A DNA stretch of 64,000 nt, taken from NCBI GenBank assembly GCA_009773765.1, contig WTWZ01000006.1, positions 14,706 through 78,705 on the forward strand. The letters are read 5' to 3'. A program made the translations under genes and the position numbers. Of this stretch, positions 46,603 through 56,109 are shown in pieces (within the stretch, counting starts at the first letter, position 1; every line of letters starts with the position of its first letter). The notes below the pieces were generated by a model. That model worked only from the letters and a program-made list of their open reading frames with translations, was not told where the DNA came from and ran no database searches. The DNA is from Prolixibacteraceae bacterium (GTDB lineage Bacteria > Bacteroidota > Bacteroidia > Bacteroidales > Prolixibacteraceae).

Positions 46603-46869
46603 ATGAAGATAGAGGTCGATCGTCCGGATAACGATGAATTAAAGGAAATTGGGGTTGAAACCTGGCCCTTATCGGAACATGGAGAAGAAAAATTTGAATG
46701 GTTCTACGACAGGACAGAGCGATGTTACATTGTTTCGGGAGAAGCAACAGTAGTGACTGAATTTGAGACGCTGGCCATTAAACCTGGCGATTTTATTACT
46801 TTTCCTGCGGGCCTGGAATGCATCTGGGATATTGATTACGCAATTCGAAAACATTACATGATTGAATAA
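46603..46869 (+). CDS. Small cupin-domain protein (DUF861/EutQ-like)
   Basis: This 88-residue single-domain beta-barrel starts at the ATG at 46603. The pattern EKFEWFYDRTERCYIVSGEA is followed by IKPGDFITFPAGLECIWDID, typical of the Cupin_3/DUF861 group. Metal ligands are reduced compared with classical cupins (few His). The function is unknown. A hairpin just after it (46899-46929) may end its transcript before the fucosidase gene. Confidence 0.85.
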   Translation: MKIEVDRPDNDELKEIGVETWPLSEHGEEKFEWFYDRTERCYIVSGEATVVTEFETLAIKPGDFITFPAGLECIWDIDYAIRKHYMIE

Positions 46870-46898
46870 TTTCTTTATTATAGAATTGAAGTAAACCT

Positions 46899-46929
46899 AA
46901 AATTCCAGCTAAAAAAAAGATGGAATTTT
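46899..46929 (+). terminator. Hairpin terminator after the cupin gene
   Basis: AAAATTCCA at 46899-46907 pairs with TGGAATTTT at 46921-46929, and T residues follow. It lies only 15 bases before the fucosidase ATG, so it could also act as a leader hairpin affecting fucosidase translation. Confidence 0.5.
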
Positions 46930-46943
46930 TTATTTAAAAAAAC

Positions 46944-48263
46944 ATGAAAATTACATTTCTGACAATTCTTGCAGTTTTTATTGCTACTCCGATTTTTTCG
47001 CAAGAGTTGCCCGATGAAAAGCGGATGCAATGGTTTGAAGAAGCTAAACTGGGCATTTTTATACATTGGGGAATTTATGCGGTAAACGGTATCGACGAAA
47101 GCTGGTCGTTTTTTAACGGTTACATTTCGCACGGGGATTATATGAAACAGTTAATTGGTTTTAATGCAAAGAATTATAAACCAGCCGAATGGGCAAAACT
47201 CTTTAAGGAGAGTGGAGCCAGGTACGCAGTTTTAACTTCAAAACACCATGATGGCGTTGCATTATGGGATACCCAATGCGGCGATTTGGACGTGGTTAAA
47301 AAAACACCCGCAAAAATTGATTTGGTCCAGCCCTTTGTTAAGGAACTCCGTAAAAATAAAGTAAAAGTTGGTTTGTATTATTCGCTGCTCGATTGGGGCC
47401 ACCCCGATTATCCGAATAAAACAAAGTTTGAAAAGCGGTATGAAAGCGATACGGCGAAATGGAACCGTTTTGTGGAATTTAATTTTTGCCAGTTAGCTGA
47501 ACTGACGGAAAAATTCAATCCCGATTTATACTGGTTCGATGGCGACTGGGAACAATCGGCAGAAAGGTGGAAAGCCCACGAACTGAGCGAAATGCTGCGC
47601 ACTAAAAACCCAAATGTAATTCTGAACAGCCGCATACAGGGTTATGGCGATTATGCAACCCCCGAACAGGGTTTGCCGATTACGCGCCCCGGCAGCCCAT
47701 ACTGGGAACTTTGCATGACCATGAACGACAGTTGGGGTTTTCAGCACAACGACAAAAACTACAAAACTCCCAACCAGGTAATTAATATTCTGGTTGATTG
47801 TATCAATAAAGGCGGAAACCTGCTGCTCGGCGTTGGCCCAAAAGCCGATGGTACAATTCCAGATGAGCAGGTAAATATCCTGAAAGAACTGGGCCGCTGG
47901 ACCAGTAAACATTCCGAAGCCATTTATGGAACCCGCGCAGGAATTCCGGCTGATCATTTTTATGGACCAACTGCCACCAATAAATCGGCTGACATTTTAT
48001 ACCTCTATCTACCTTACAATCCCAAAGGGCAGATTATGCTGAAAGGGCTTAAAAACAAAATCAACCGCATTTACGTGGTTGGCAACGGTACCAAACTGAA
48101 CTGGGACATTAAAATGAAACAGTATTGGAGCGCTGTTCCGGGCATTGTTTATATTGATGTGCCTGAAGAAGTACTCGATGAACAGGTTACGGTAATTGCC
48201 GTTTTGCTTGATGGAAAAATTGATTTGTACCGCGAAATGGGACAGGTGATAGAAAGCAACTAA
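46944..48263 (+). CDS. Alpha-L-fucosidase (GH29)
   Basis: This 439-residue exported enzyme has a signal peptide ending near PIFSQELPD. GH29 features are AKLGIFIHWGIYAVNG, YAVLTSKHHDGVALWDT and DLYWFDGDWEQS, whose first Asp is the expected nucleophile. The acid/base of GH29 varies and is not assigned here. It removes terminal alpha-L-fucose from glycans in the periplasm or at the surface. No SusCD pair or carbohydrate locus surrounds it. The window also encodes GDP-fucose synthesis (gmd and fcl), so fucose is both made into and removed from glycans by this organism. Confidence 0.93.
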   Translation: MKITFLTILAVFIATPIFSQELPDEKRMQWFEEAKLGIFIHWGIYAVNGIDESWSFFNGYISHGDYMKQLIGFNAKNYKPAEWAKLFKESGARYAVLTSKHHDGVALWDTQCGDLDVVKKTPAKIDLVQPFVKELRKNKVKVGLYYSLLDWGHPDYPNKTKFEKRYESDTAKWNRFVEFNFCQLAELTEKFNPDLYWFDGDWEQSAERWKAHELSEMLRTKNPNVILNSRIQGYGDYATPEQGLPITRPGSPYWELCMTMNDSWGFQHNDKNYKTPNQVINILVDCINKGGNLLLGVGPKADGTIPDEQVNILKELGRWTSKHSEAIYGTRAGIPADHFYGPTATNKSADILYLYLPYNPKGQIMLKGLKNKINRIYVVGNGTKLNWDIKMKQYWSAVPGIVYIDVPEEVLDEQVTVIAVLLDGKIDLYREMGQVIESN

Positions 48264-48320
48264 TCCTTCAACTCTGTCACAAACTCCCCAATCTCTTTTT
48301 TCCGGATAAATCCGTTAAAT

Positions 48321-48351
48321 ATAAAAGCCGGTTTTTATAGCCGGCTTTTAT
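48321..48351. terminator. Bidirectional Rho-independent terminator
   Basis: ATAAAAGCCGG at 48321-48331 pairs with CCGGCTTTTAT at 48341-48351: an 11-bp perfect stem with A- and T-runs on both sides. It lies between the convergent fucosidase and citrate synthase genes and should serve both. Confidence 0.85.
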
Positions 48352-48373
48352 TAAGGAGAGTTAAAATTAATAG

Positions 48374-49696
48374 TTAGCAATTGCCTTTTTTGTTTACTTC
48401 TGCTTTTTCCTGAAACCAGCTTAACGGGAATGACGATGGCCTTTCGATAGGAAGATTGTAAAGGCGGTCGAAAACCAGGGAGGCCATTACACCAAGCGCA
48501 CGTGAAACCCCAAACAAAACTGTATAGAAATTGTGTTCGGTAATTCCGAAATGATTCAGCAGGGCACCACTGATAGCATCGACATTTGGCCACGGATTTT
48601 TGATTTTACCTGTGGCTTCCAAAATAGGGGGGGCTACGCGGTAAATTGCATTCACAGTATTTACAATTTTATCGTTTGCAATGTATTTCTCTGCAAACTC
48701 CTGCAGAATTGTAAAGCGTGGGTCGGTAATACGCAAAACTGCATGGCCATAACCCGGAACAACGCGCCCCTGAAGCAATGTTTGTTCAATATAAGCTGCA
48801 ATTTGCGCATCGGTGGCCTCATCAGTGCCCAATTGTTCGTTCATTTCAAAAATCCAGTCCATTACTTCCTGGTTTGCAAATCCATGTAACGGGCCGGCAA
48901 GTCCAACCATTCCGGCGGCAAACGAGTAATAAGCGTTACTCAAAGCTGAACCAACAAGGTGGGTGGCATGTGCCGAAACGTTTCCCCCTTCATGGTCGGC
49001 ATGAGTTACCATGAACAAACGGAGCAGCCTTTTAACCTCTGTTGATTCGAAACCCATCATGTGTGCCAGGTTTCCTGCCCAGTCGAGTGTTGGATTAGGT
49101 TCAATATGTTCGCCGTTATGGTACATTCTCCGGTATATGTATGCAGCAATCCGCGGAAGACGTGCAATTAGTGTCATTACATCTTCGTACATAAAGTCCC
49201 AGTAAAATTTCTTGTTAACACCAGCGCGGTAGGCTTTCTGGAAAACCGAATCATACGCCATTGACAAAATGGCGCAGCTGAACTGGGTCATTGGCCGGCT
49301 GTTTTTGGGCAGGGCGTCAATTACATCGAATGCGTATTGGGGCACGTGGTTCCGGGTAGCCCAGTCTTTCGAAATATTAATGACATCATCATTTTCCGGA
49401 ATTTCACCAATCATCATCAGGTAAAACAGCCCTTCGGGAAGTGGTTCGCCGTCGTCTTGCATTTTCGGAAGTTTTTGCTGTAATTCCTGAATTGAATAAC
49501 CCCTAAACCGAATACCTTCATTGGCATCAAGTTTCGACGTTTCTGTAAGTAGCGCAGGAATTCCTTTCATGCCTGAAAACACCTGGTCGATTGTCACCTG
49601 GCCAAGAACCACATCGCCATAGTCTTTTTTGATTCGTTGAAATTCTGCTGAGCATTTAATGGCTTTTTCATAAAACCGGTTTTTAATGTATTCCAT
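48374..49696 (-). CDS. gltA: Citrate synthase (mitochondrial-like type)
   Basis: This 440-residue enzyme condenses oxaloacetate and acetyl-CoA. It belongs to the type close to mitochondrial citrate synthase rather than to E. coli GltA, as shown by LDANEGIRFRGYSIQELQ, EPLPEGLFYLMMIGEIP and HADHEGGNVSAHATHLVGSA. Catalytic His residues are in GPLHGFANQEV and GYGHAVLRITDPRF. A zinc domain, as in allosteric GltA, is absent. It is the last gene of the minus-strand run aconitase, IDH, IDH, citrate synthase, 11 bases after the second IDH. Confidence 0.96.
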   Translation of the reverse strand: MEYIKNRFYEKAIKCSAEFQRIKKDYGDVVLGQVTIDQVFSGMKGIPALLTETSKLDANEGIRFRGYSIQELQQKLPKMQDDGEPLPEGLFYLMMIGEIPENDDVINISKDWATRNHVPQYAFDVIDALPKNSRPMTQFSCAILSMAYDSVFQKAYRAGVNKKFYWDFMYEDVMTLIARLPRIAAYIYRRMYHNGEHIEPNPTLDWAGNLAHMMGFESTEVKRLLRLFMVTHADHEGGNVSAHATHLVGSALSNAYYSFAAGMVGLAGPLHGFANQEVMDWIFEMNEQLGTDEATDAQIAAYIEQTLLQGRVVPGYGHAVLRITDPRFTILQEFAEKYIANDKIVNTVNAIYRVAPPILEATGKIKNPWPNVDAISGALLNHFGITEHNFYTVLFGVSRALGVMASLVFDRLYNLPIERPSSFPLSWFQEKAEVNKKGNC

Positions 49697-49707
49697 TGTA
49701 TTATTTA

Positions 49708-50973
49708 TTAGTGTATATTTTTAATAACCTCGTCGGCAAATTCGGATGTTGAAAGTAAGGTAGCCCCGTCCATTAGCGCATATAAATCTGACGTTACCCT
49801 TCGTTTTGCAAAGGTGTGTTCCATAGCATCATAAACAAGTTCCGACACTTCATCCCAACCCATATATTCCAGCATCATAAGCGCTGAGAGTATCAACGAA
49901 CTGGGGTTTGCTTTTCCTGTTCCCGCAATACCTGGGGCGGTTCCGTGGGTTGCTTCAAAAATTGCATATCCGTTTTTGTAGTTGATGTTTGCCCCGGGCG
50001 AAATTCCAATACCGCCAACCATTGCCGCTAACTGGTCTGATATGTAATCGCCGTTTAAATTCATGGTTGCAATCACCGAATGTTCAAAAGGCCGCAGCAA
50101 CGACTCCTGTAAAAAGGCATCGGTAATCACATCTTTTACAATTACTTTGCCCTCTTTTTTTGCCCCGTTTAAAGCTTTTTCAGCATCCATTAAACCACTG
50201 TCAGCTTTTATTTTTTCGAATTGACGCCAGGTAAATACTTTTCCGGCAAATTCGTTTTCTGCCAAATCGTACCCCCAGTTTTTAAAGGCCCCTTCTGTAA
50301 ATTTCATGATATTGCCTTTATGGACGATGGTTACCGATGGCAATTCGCGGTTTACGGCATATTGCAGCGCAGCCCGTATTAAACGCTCTGACCCTTCTTT
50401 TGATATGGGTTTAATGCCAAAAGATGAACTTTCAGGAAAGCGTATTTTGCTTACCCCCAATTCGTTAATCAGGAAATCCCTGAATTTCTTAGTGTTTTCT
50501 TCACCGGCCATGAATTCAATTCCGGCATAAATATCCTCGGTGTTTTCCCTGAAAATGTGCATATCAACCAGCGATGGGTAACGAATAGGCGAGGGGACAC
50601 CTTTAAACCAGCGTACAGGCCTGAGACAGACAAATAAATCGAGGGTTTGCCTCAATGCCACGTTAAGGGAGCGGATTCCTTCGCCTACCGGGGTTTGCAG
50701 CGGCCCTTTTATTCCAATCAGGTGTTCCTTAAATGCTTCAATGGTTTCTTCAGGGAGATAATTGCCTGTTAATTTTAATGCTTTTTCGCCGGCCAAAACT
50801 TCCTTCCATATTATTTTTTTTGTTTCTCCGTAAGCTTTTTTTATTGCGGCGTCAATTACTTTTTGCGAAGGTTTTGTTATGTCTTTTCCAATTCCATCGC
50901 CTTCAATAAAGGGTATTATTGGCTCATTTGGAACCCGTAATTGACCACCGTTTATTTTTATTTTTTCTGTCAT
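49708..50973 (-). CDS. icd: Isocitrate dehydrogenase, bacterial NADP type
   Basis: This 421-residue enzyme resembles E. coli Icd (416 residues). Substrate loop motifs are [21 protein letters not shown] in part (the Ser in IRSLNV corresponds to the phosphorylatable Ser113), [12 protein letters not shown] and [15 protein letters not shown]. The metal Asp region is DVITDAF and the cofactor region is [18 protein letters not shown]. It oxidatively decarboxylates isocitrate to 2-oxoglutarate. It follows, by 48 bases, a second IDH of a different subfamily, so two non-homologous-in-type isozymes are co-transcribed. Confidence 0.95.
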   Translation of the reverse strand: MTEKIKINGGQLRVPNEPIIPFIEGDGIGKDITKPSQKVIDAAIKKAYGETKKIIWKEVLAGEKALKLTGNYLPEETIEAFKEHLIGIKGPLQTPVGEGIRSLNVALRQTLDLFVCLRPVRWFKGVPSPIRYPSLVDMHIFRENTEDIYAGIEFMAGEENTKKFRDFLINELGVSKIRFPESSSFGIKPISKEGSERLIRAALQYAVNRELPSVTIVHKGNIMKFTEGAFKNWGYDLAENEFAGKVFTWRQFEKIKADSGLMDAEKALNGAKKEGKVIVKDVITDAFLQESLLRPFEHSVIATMNLNGDYISDQLAAMVGGIGISPGANINYKNGYAIFEATHGTAPGIAGTGKANPSSLILSALMMLEYMGWDEVSELVYDAMEHTFAKRRVTSDLYALMDGATLLSTSEFADEVIKNIH

Positions 50974-51021
50974 TTACCATTATTCTTAATCCCTTTAGTT
51001 TAATTTAGGAATTAAGTTTTG

Positions 51022-52248
51022 CTAATTTAGTTTTTTTTGGAGATTTTCGTTTATAGCTTCCAAAAAACCTTCAGTTGTAAGATAATCATTAACGGTTAAA
51101 TTACAGCCATGTACAATCAGCGCCAAATCTTTTGTCATTTTACCGCTTTCCACTGTTTCAATACAAACTTTTTCCAAAGTATTTGCAAACTTCACTAAAG
51201 CCCCGTTGTTGTCTAACTTTCCCCTGAATGCCAATCCTCGTGTCCATGCAAAAACCGATGCAATCGGGTTAGTTGATGTTGGCCTTCCTTTCTGGTGTTC
51301 GCGGTAGTGGCGTGTAACCGTTCCGTGGGCAGCTTCAGCTTCCATGGTTTTTCCGTCGGGGGTAACCAGCACCGAAGTCATTAGGCCCAAAGAGCCAAAT
51401 CCCTGTGCAACAGTGTCACTTTGAACGTCGCCATCGTAATTTTTGCAGGCCCAAACATAACCGCCTTCCCATTTCATGACGGCGGCAACCATATCGTCGA
51501 TTAACCGGTGTTCGTAAGTAATCCCCAATTCTTTGAATTTCTCTTTAAATTCTGTTTCAAAAATTTGCTGAAAAATATCTTTAAACCTGCCGTCATATTT
51601 TTTCAGAATGGTATTTTTGGTTGACATGTAAAGCGGCCATTTTTTTTCTATTGCCATATTCATGCAAGATCGGGCAAATCCGGCAATTGATTCATCGGTA
51701 TTGTACATGGCAAGCGCCAGGCCATCGCCTTCAAATTCGAAAACATCATGCGAAATTGGTCCGCTTCCGTCATCAGGGGTGAAAGTGATGGTTAGTTTGC
51801 CCCTTCCCTTGGTAAGGAAATCGGTGGCGCGGTACTGATCGCCAAAAGCGTGACGGCCAATGCAAATCGGTTTTGTCCAGCCGGGAACAAGCCGCGGCAC
51901 ATTATTGCAGATGATTGGTTCGCGGAAAACGGTGCCTCCCAAAATGTTACGGATAGTTCCATTGGGCGATTTCCACATTTTTTTCAGTCCAAACTCTTCA
52001 ACACGGGCTTCATCGGGCGTGATTGTGGCGCATTTTACGCCCACACCATATTTCTGAATGGCGTGTGCCGAATCAATGGTTATCTGGTCGTTTGTAGCAT
52101 CGCGGTTTTCCATTCCCAAATCGTAATATTTCAAATCAATATCAAGATAGGGGAGGATAAGTTTTTCTTTGATAAAACTCCAGATAACCCGGGTCATCTC
52201 ATCGCCGTCAAGCTCAACAACGGGGTTTTGCACTTTAATTTTTTGCAT
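51022..52248 (-). CDS. Isocitrate dehydrogenase, eukaryotic-like NADP type
   Basis: This 408-residue enzyme belongs to the subfamily of mitochondrial and cytosolic NADP-IDH (IDH1/IDH2). Its motifs are [48 protein letters not shown] and [17 protein letters not shown], with [13 protein letters not shown]. It catalyses the same reaction as the neighbouring bacterial-type enzyme at 49708-50973 but shares only the distant superfamily fold. It lies second in the operon after aconitase, from which it is separated by a 216-base spacer with tandem repeats. Confidence 0.96.
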   Translation of the reverse strand: MQKIKVQNPVVELDGDEMTRVIWSFIKEKLILPYLDIDLKYYDLGMENRDATNDQITIDSAHAIQKYGVGVKCATITPDEARVEEFGLKKMWKSPNGTIRNILGGTVFREPIICNNVPRLVPGWTKPICIGRHAFGDQYRATDFLTKGRGKLTITFTPDDGSGPISHDVFEFEGDGLALAMYNTDESIAGFARSCMNMAIEKKWPLYMSTKNTILKKYDGRFKDIFQQIFETEFKEKFKELGITYEHRLIDDMVAAVMKWEGGYVWACKNYDGDVQSDTVAQGFGSLGLMTSVLVTPDGKTMEAEAAHGTVTRHYREHQKGRPTSTNPIASVFAWTRGLAFRGKLDNNGALVKFANTLEKVCIETVESGKMTKDLALIVHGCNLTVNDYLTTEGFLEAINENLQKKLN

Positions 52249-52418
52249 GAAATATTATTTTTTTTATTTGTTTTTCAATTCAGTTTCCAATTGAGGCGCA
52301 TGGATTGCCTGTTTTTCAATCTGCTTCACTTGATACGCCTTTTTTCGTTTGTTTATTATGTTTCGCCGGTTTTAACCGGGGATTATTCAAATTCAATCCA
52401 TCCAGGATTTTTCCAACT

Positions 52419-52465
52419 AACTTTGAACTTTAAACCTTGAACTTTAAACTTTGAACTCTGAACTT
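52419..52465. repeat. Tandem AACTTTGA-type repeat after the aconitase gene
   Basis: The plus strand reads AACTTTGAACTTTAAACC and then TTGAACTTTAAACTTTGAAC, an imperfect 7-base tandem array. It ends at the aconitase stop codon. Such arrays are common between genes in Bacteroidota. The remaining spacer (52249-52418) between the two TCA genes shows no gene; its T-rich part just before the IDH start could hold an internal promoter. Confidence 0.65.
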
Positions 52466-54726
52466 CAGTTATTTTGCTGTTTGATTAAATTCAGCGCCGA
52501 ACCTGCCCTGAACCACCCAATTTGCTGGTCGTTGTAAGTGTGGTTCAGTTTTATCATGTCTTTAGTACCGTCGGCATGAACCAGTTCAACAGTCAGCGGT
52601 TTTCCCGGTGTAAATTCCACCAAATCAATAAAATTGAATGTATCGTCTTCCTGTACCAGGTCAAAATCATTTTCATTGGCAAAAGTTAAACCCAGCAATC
52701 CCTGTTTTTTCAGGTTGGTTTCGTGAATACGTGCAAACGATTTTACAATAACAGCGCTTACGCCCAAATGACGCGGTTCCATTGCAGCATGTTCGCGCGA
52801 TGAACCTTCGCCGTAATTCTGGTCGCCAACCACTACCGATGAAACCCCGGCGGATTTGTATTCGCGCTGAACTGCGGGAACTGCGCCATACTCGCCCGTA
52901 AGCTGGTTTTTAACTTTGTTGGTTTCGTTATTAAATGCATTCACTGCCCCAATTAACATATTATTCGAAATATTATCGAGATGACCGCGGTAACGCAGCC
53001 AGGGGCCAGCCATCGAAATGTGGTCGGTGGTGCATTTGCCCATCGCTTTTATCAGCAGTCTGGCGCCTGTAATATTTTTTCCATCCCACGGTTCAAAAGG
53101 CGACAACAGTTGCAACCTTGAAGAATCGGGAGCAACGGAAACCTGAACGCTGGCGCCATCTTCAGCAGGGGCCTGATAGCCGGCGTCCTCCACGGCAAAA
53201 CCTTTTGATGGCAGTTCATCGCCGACTGGAGGATTTAATTTTACCTGTTCCCCGTTCGAATTAGTCAGTGTGTCGGCAATCGGGTTGAAATCCAGTCGCC
53301 CGGCTATGGCAAGTGCAGTAACTATTTCGGGCGAAGTTACAAAGGCGTGGGTGTTTGGATTTCCATCGGCACGTTTGGAAAAGTTCCGGTTGAAGGAATG
53401 TACGATGGTGTTTTTCTCCTGTTTGCTTGCTCCCTCGCGCGCCCACTGGCCGATGCAAGGGCCGCAGGCATTGGCAAAAACCTTGCCGCCCATTTTTTCG
53501 AAAATGCCAATAAACCCATCTCTTTCAATGGTATATCTAACCTGTTCCGATCCGGGGGTAATGGTGAATTCAGATTTGGTTTTCAACCCCTTTTCAACCG
53601 CCTGAACCGCGACTGAAGCCGCCCGCGAAATGTCCTCATATGAAGAGTTGGTGCAGCTTCCAATTAATCCCACCGAAACTTCAAGCGGCCAGCCGTTTTC
53701 TTTTGCAACTTTTCCCATCAGCGAAATGGGTGTTGCCCGATCGGGCGTGAAAGGGCCGTTAACGTGTGGCTCCAGTTTCGATAAATCAATTTCGATAACC
53801 TGGTCGTAATAAATATCCGGGTTTTCATAAACCTCGGCATCGGCATCCAAGTATTCTTTTACTGAGTTGGCTAATTTGGCAACTTCTTCGCGGCCTGTTG
53901 CATCCAGGTACCGTTCAATGCTATTGTCGTATGCAAAAATGCTTGTGGTTGCGCCTACTTCGGCGCCCATATTACAAATGGTACCTTTACCGGTTGCCGA
54001 AAGCGATTTTGCGCCTTCGCCAAAATATTCAATAATAGCGCCGGTTCCGCCTTTTACGGTGAGAATTCCGGCCACTTTTAAAATTACATCTTTGGGCGCC
54101 GTCCAGCCGCTTAATTTGCCGGTAAGTTTTACCCCGATTAATTTCGGCATTTTAAGTTCCCATGCCATTCCGGCCATCACATCAACGGCGTCAGCTCCGC
54201 CAACACCAATGGCAACCATTCCCAAACCACCGGCATTTACGGTATGCGAGTCGGTTCCAATCATCATACCGCCGGGGAAAGCGTAGTTTTCCAAAACCAC
54301 CTGGTGAATAATCCCGGCGCCGGGTTTCCAGAAACCAATTCCGTATTTGTTCGAAACCGATTCGAGAAAATCAAAAACTTCCTTGTTGGCGGTTTTTGCC
54401 ACACCCAAATCGGTTTTTCCGTCAATCTGCGCCTGAATCAAATGGTCGCAATGGACGGTTGAAGGAACCTCAGTTGTTTTTTTGCCCGAATTCATAAACT
54501 GAAGCAGCGCCATTTGTGCGGTTGCATCCTGCATGGCCACACGGTCGGGAGCAAAATCGACGTAGGCTTTGCCGCGTTCAAAAACTTCAATTGCTTCTGT
54601 ATCAAAAAGGTGGGCATACAGAATTTTTTCGGCGTAAGTCATTGGCCGGTCGAGCTTCTTCTTGGCTTTTTCAACTTTTTCAGGCAACTCGGCATATACC
54701 TTTTTAATGAGTTCTAAATCAAACAT
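52465..54726 (-). CDS. acnA: Aconitate hydratase (mitochondrial-like type)
   Basis: This 753-residue enzyme isomerises citrate and isocitrate with a 4Fe-4S cluster. It resembles the mitochondrial ACO2 type in length and sequence. The cluster Cys residues are in [16 protein letters not shown] and [10 protein letters not shown]. The N-terminal [17 protein letters not shown] and HCDHLIQAQ motifs and the C-terminal swivel ([19 protein letters not shown]) are present. It is the first gene of the TCA run; a promoter should lie in 54727-54884, but I cannot place it with confidence. The symbol is by function; the sequence subtype differs from E. coli AcnA. Confidence 0.95.
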   Translation of the reverse strand: MFDLELIKKVYAELPEKVEKAKKKLDRPMTYAEKILYAHLFDTEAIEVFERGKAYVDFAPDRVAMQDATAQMALLQFMNSGKKTTEVPSTVHCDHLIQAQIDGKTDLGVAKTANKEVFDFLESVSNKYGIGFWKPGAGIIHQVVLENYAFPGGMMIGTDSHTVNAGGLGMVAIGVGGADAVDVMAGMAWELKMPKLIGVKLTGKLSGWTAPKDVILKVAGILTVKGGTGAIIEYFGEGAKSLSATGKGTICNMGAEVGATTSIFAYDNSIERYLDATGREEVAKLANSVKEYLDADAEVYENPDIYYDQVIEIDLSKLEPHVNGPFTPDRATPISLMGKVAKENGWPLEVSVGLIGSCTNSSYEDISRAASVAVQAVEKGLKTKSEFTITPGSEQVRYTIERDGFIGIFEKMGGKVFANACGPCIGQWAREGASKQEKNTIVHSFNRNFSKRADGNPNTHAFVTSPEIVTALAIAGRLDFNPIADTLTNSNGEQVKLNPPVGDELPSKGFAVEDAGYQAPAEDGASVQVSVAPDSSRLQLLSPFEPWDGKNITGARLLIKAMGKCTTDHISMAGPWLRYRGHLDNISNNMLIGAVNAFNNETNKVKNQLTGEYGAVPAVQREYKSAGVSSVVVGDQNYGEGSSREHAAMEPRHLGVSAVIVKSFARIHETNLKKQGLLGLTFANENDFDLVQEDDTFNFIDLVEFTPGKPLTVELVHADGTKDMIKLNHTYNDQQIGWFRAGSALNLIKQQNN

Positions 54727-54884
54727 GTATTATCTGTTTTAATAAGTGGTTATTTCCGGTTTATCGCAAAAATTAACAACAATACTGATTAAAAGTTCCA
54801 TCTGTTATAAGATTTTTGGTTATAAAGGCGATAAATATATAGATTATTGAATATGATAAAAAATTAAAGTACGTTAAATTGAAA

Positions 54885-55058
54885 ATGAACAGAAAGTTAT
54901 TAGGGCAACCTATGAATGAACATTTCGGAAAACCTCTTGAAACTTACCGGTTTGGTTTTAAGGAGGCTTCACCAGAAAGGTTAAAAATTGCAAAAAAGTG
55001 GAATAACTTCGGGGTATTAAGTGGTTATAAGGCATTTAAAAGGACACAGACACATTGA
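54885..55058 (+). CDS. Small open frame, possible gene remnant
   Basis: This 57-codon frame starts MNRKLLGQPMNEHFGKPLET and includes KKWNNFGVLSGYKAFKRTQT. The latter overlaps the short dispersed repeat at 54992-55018. I do not recognise it. It may be a remnant linked to the DUF3223-like fragment that overlaps its end in another frame. The stretch 54727-54884 upstream is AT-rich, with no gene. Confidence 0.3.
   Translation: MNRKLLGQPMNEHFGKPLETYRFGFKEASPERLKIAKKWNNFGVLSGYKAFKRTQTH
54992..55018 (+). repeat. Short dispersed repeat, copy 2
   Basis: It matches 41769-41796 at 26 of 27 positions (core AATAACTTCGGGGTATT). Here it is read as protein within the 57-codon frame at 54885, whereas copy 1 is non-coding. 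Confidence 0.6.
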
Positions 55059-55141
55059 TAAAAGGAATCGAAATAGGAGAAAAAGAATTTGCGACTAAAA
55101 AGGACGCACTAAATCACTTTAACCCAACTTGCAATATCTAA
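55055..55141 (+). pseudogene. DUF3223-like N-terminal fragment next to a transposase
   Basis: This frame reads LIKGIEIGEKEFATKKDALNHF and then an unrelated tail to a stop at 55139. The EFATKKDALNHF segment resembles the start of the DUF3223 domain, which continues with a conserved helix in intact members. That continuation is missing, and the transposase gene begins (at its 3' end) within the tail, so the gene was probably cut by the insertion. No rest of the gene is seen on the other side of the element (57066-57179). Confidence 0.4.
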
Positions 55142-56109
55142 CTTGTAATTTCCATATAATCAGTGTCAACCGTTTTTTGCGATTGCTTTTCGGGTAACAC
55201 GCCTGTCTGCCGAACAGGCAGGGATTTTCGTATCCAGGGTTGGTATTTGTACCCCAGGGCATCGTAAATTTCTCGTGCTTTGGTTTCGGGTTTACTGCAT
55301 TTACGGATGTATATTTTCCGGTCGTTTTTGTCCTGCATGGTAACGGTTGCCGCTTTCTGCGTGTTCATATTCCTTACGATGTGCGACCAGTTGTGATGTA
55401 TCCCTTTTGCATTTAAACGGTATCGGATGGTACTTACCAGTTGGTATGCCAGCACGGCAAGGAACAAGTGAGCCATCGTGTTTTCATCGGTTTTATGGAA
55501 AACAGGGCGTATTTCGAGGTCGGTTTTCAGGATACGGAACGAAGCCTCTATCTCGCGGATGGTATTGTAGATTTCCCAAAACGTTACTTCGTTGATGTCT
55601 TTTACCGAAGTTCTCAGAAAATAGACACCTTCTTCTTTCCGGGAAGCAGGGACTACCCTTTTCCATGCCATACCTGTTGCCTTTTTCCCGTCATGTTCCA
55701 CCTGGATGTCGAAAAACCGGTGTGCGCTGGGGTATTTTTCTTTCAGCCTCCCGATGCGTTCCCACACTTTCTCAATAACCTTGGTGCCGCCCTTCTTTTG
55801 TATCCCTTCCATTATTTGGTCCAGCCCGGTTTCAAAATGGGATGTGAAGTTCTCGCGCATGGAGAGTTCCTTTTGTGCCTTTCGCTCGCTGCGCACGTAC
55901 AACAGGCTGTCGTCAATGCCTTCTTTTTCGACCAGCAACAGTTCAACAGGGCTGTTGCGCTTGTCGGTAACCACCACCGGTTTGCCCTGCTCTTTGGCAG
56001 CCCGGTAATCTTTCTGCTTGCCGCGTGCCACGCACAGGTAATGGTGCCCTTTCGATTTGAGCATCTTCAGGTTGCCTTCGTCGGCTATGCCCGCATCGAT
56101 TACCACCAT
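55138..56109 (-). pseudogene. IS1634-family transposase, C-terminal part
   Basis: The 323 codons start VVIDAGIADEGNLKMLKSKG, the strand with the second catalytic Asp of the DDE triad. They continue to FWEIYNTIREIEASFRILKT, with the Glu of the Y-(2)-R-(3)-E signature (IYNTIREIEASF), and HLFLAVLAYQLVSTIRYRL. The tail contains SLPVRQTGVLPEK, encoded by a palindrome at 55201-55222 (GCCTGTCTGCCGAACAGGCAGG is 22 bases; arms CTGCC/GGCAG), a small repeat also likely inserted. The normal upstream part is in another frame. This piece is not a complete gene. Confidence 0.75.
55201..55222 (-). repeat. Palindromic insert in the transposase tail
   Basis: A GC-rich palindrome with arms CCTGT/ACAGG and CTGCC/GGCAG, in frame, encodes LPVRQTG. 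It is the same kind of small protein-tolerated hairpin as in the kinase genes but a different sequence. Confidence 0.6.

Noticed and set aside
52419-52465. Tandem AACTTTGA array as a novel regulatory element
   Set aside because: Such imperfect arrays are a common intergenic feature in Bacteroidota; nothing here shows a special role.
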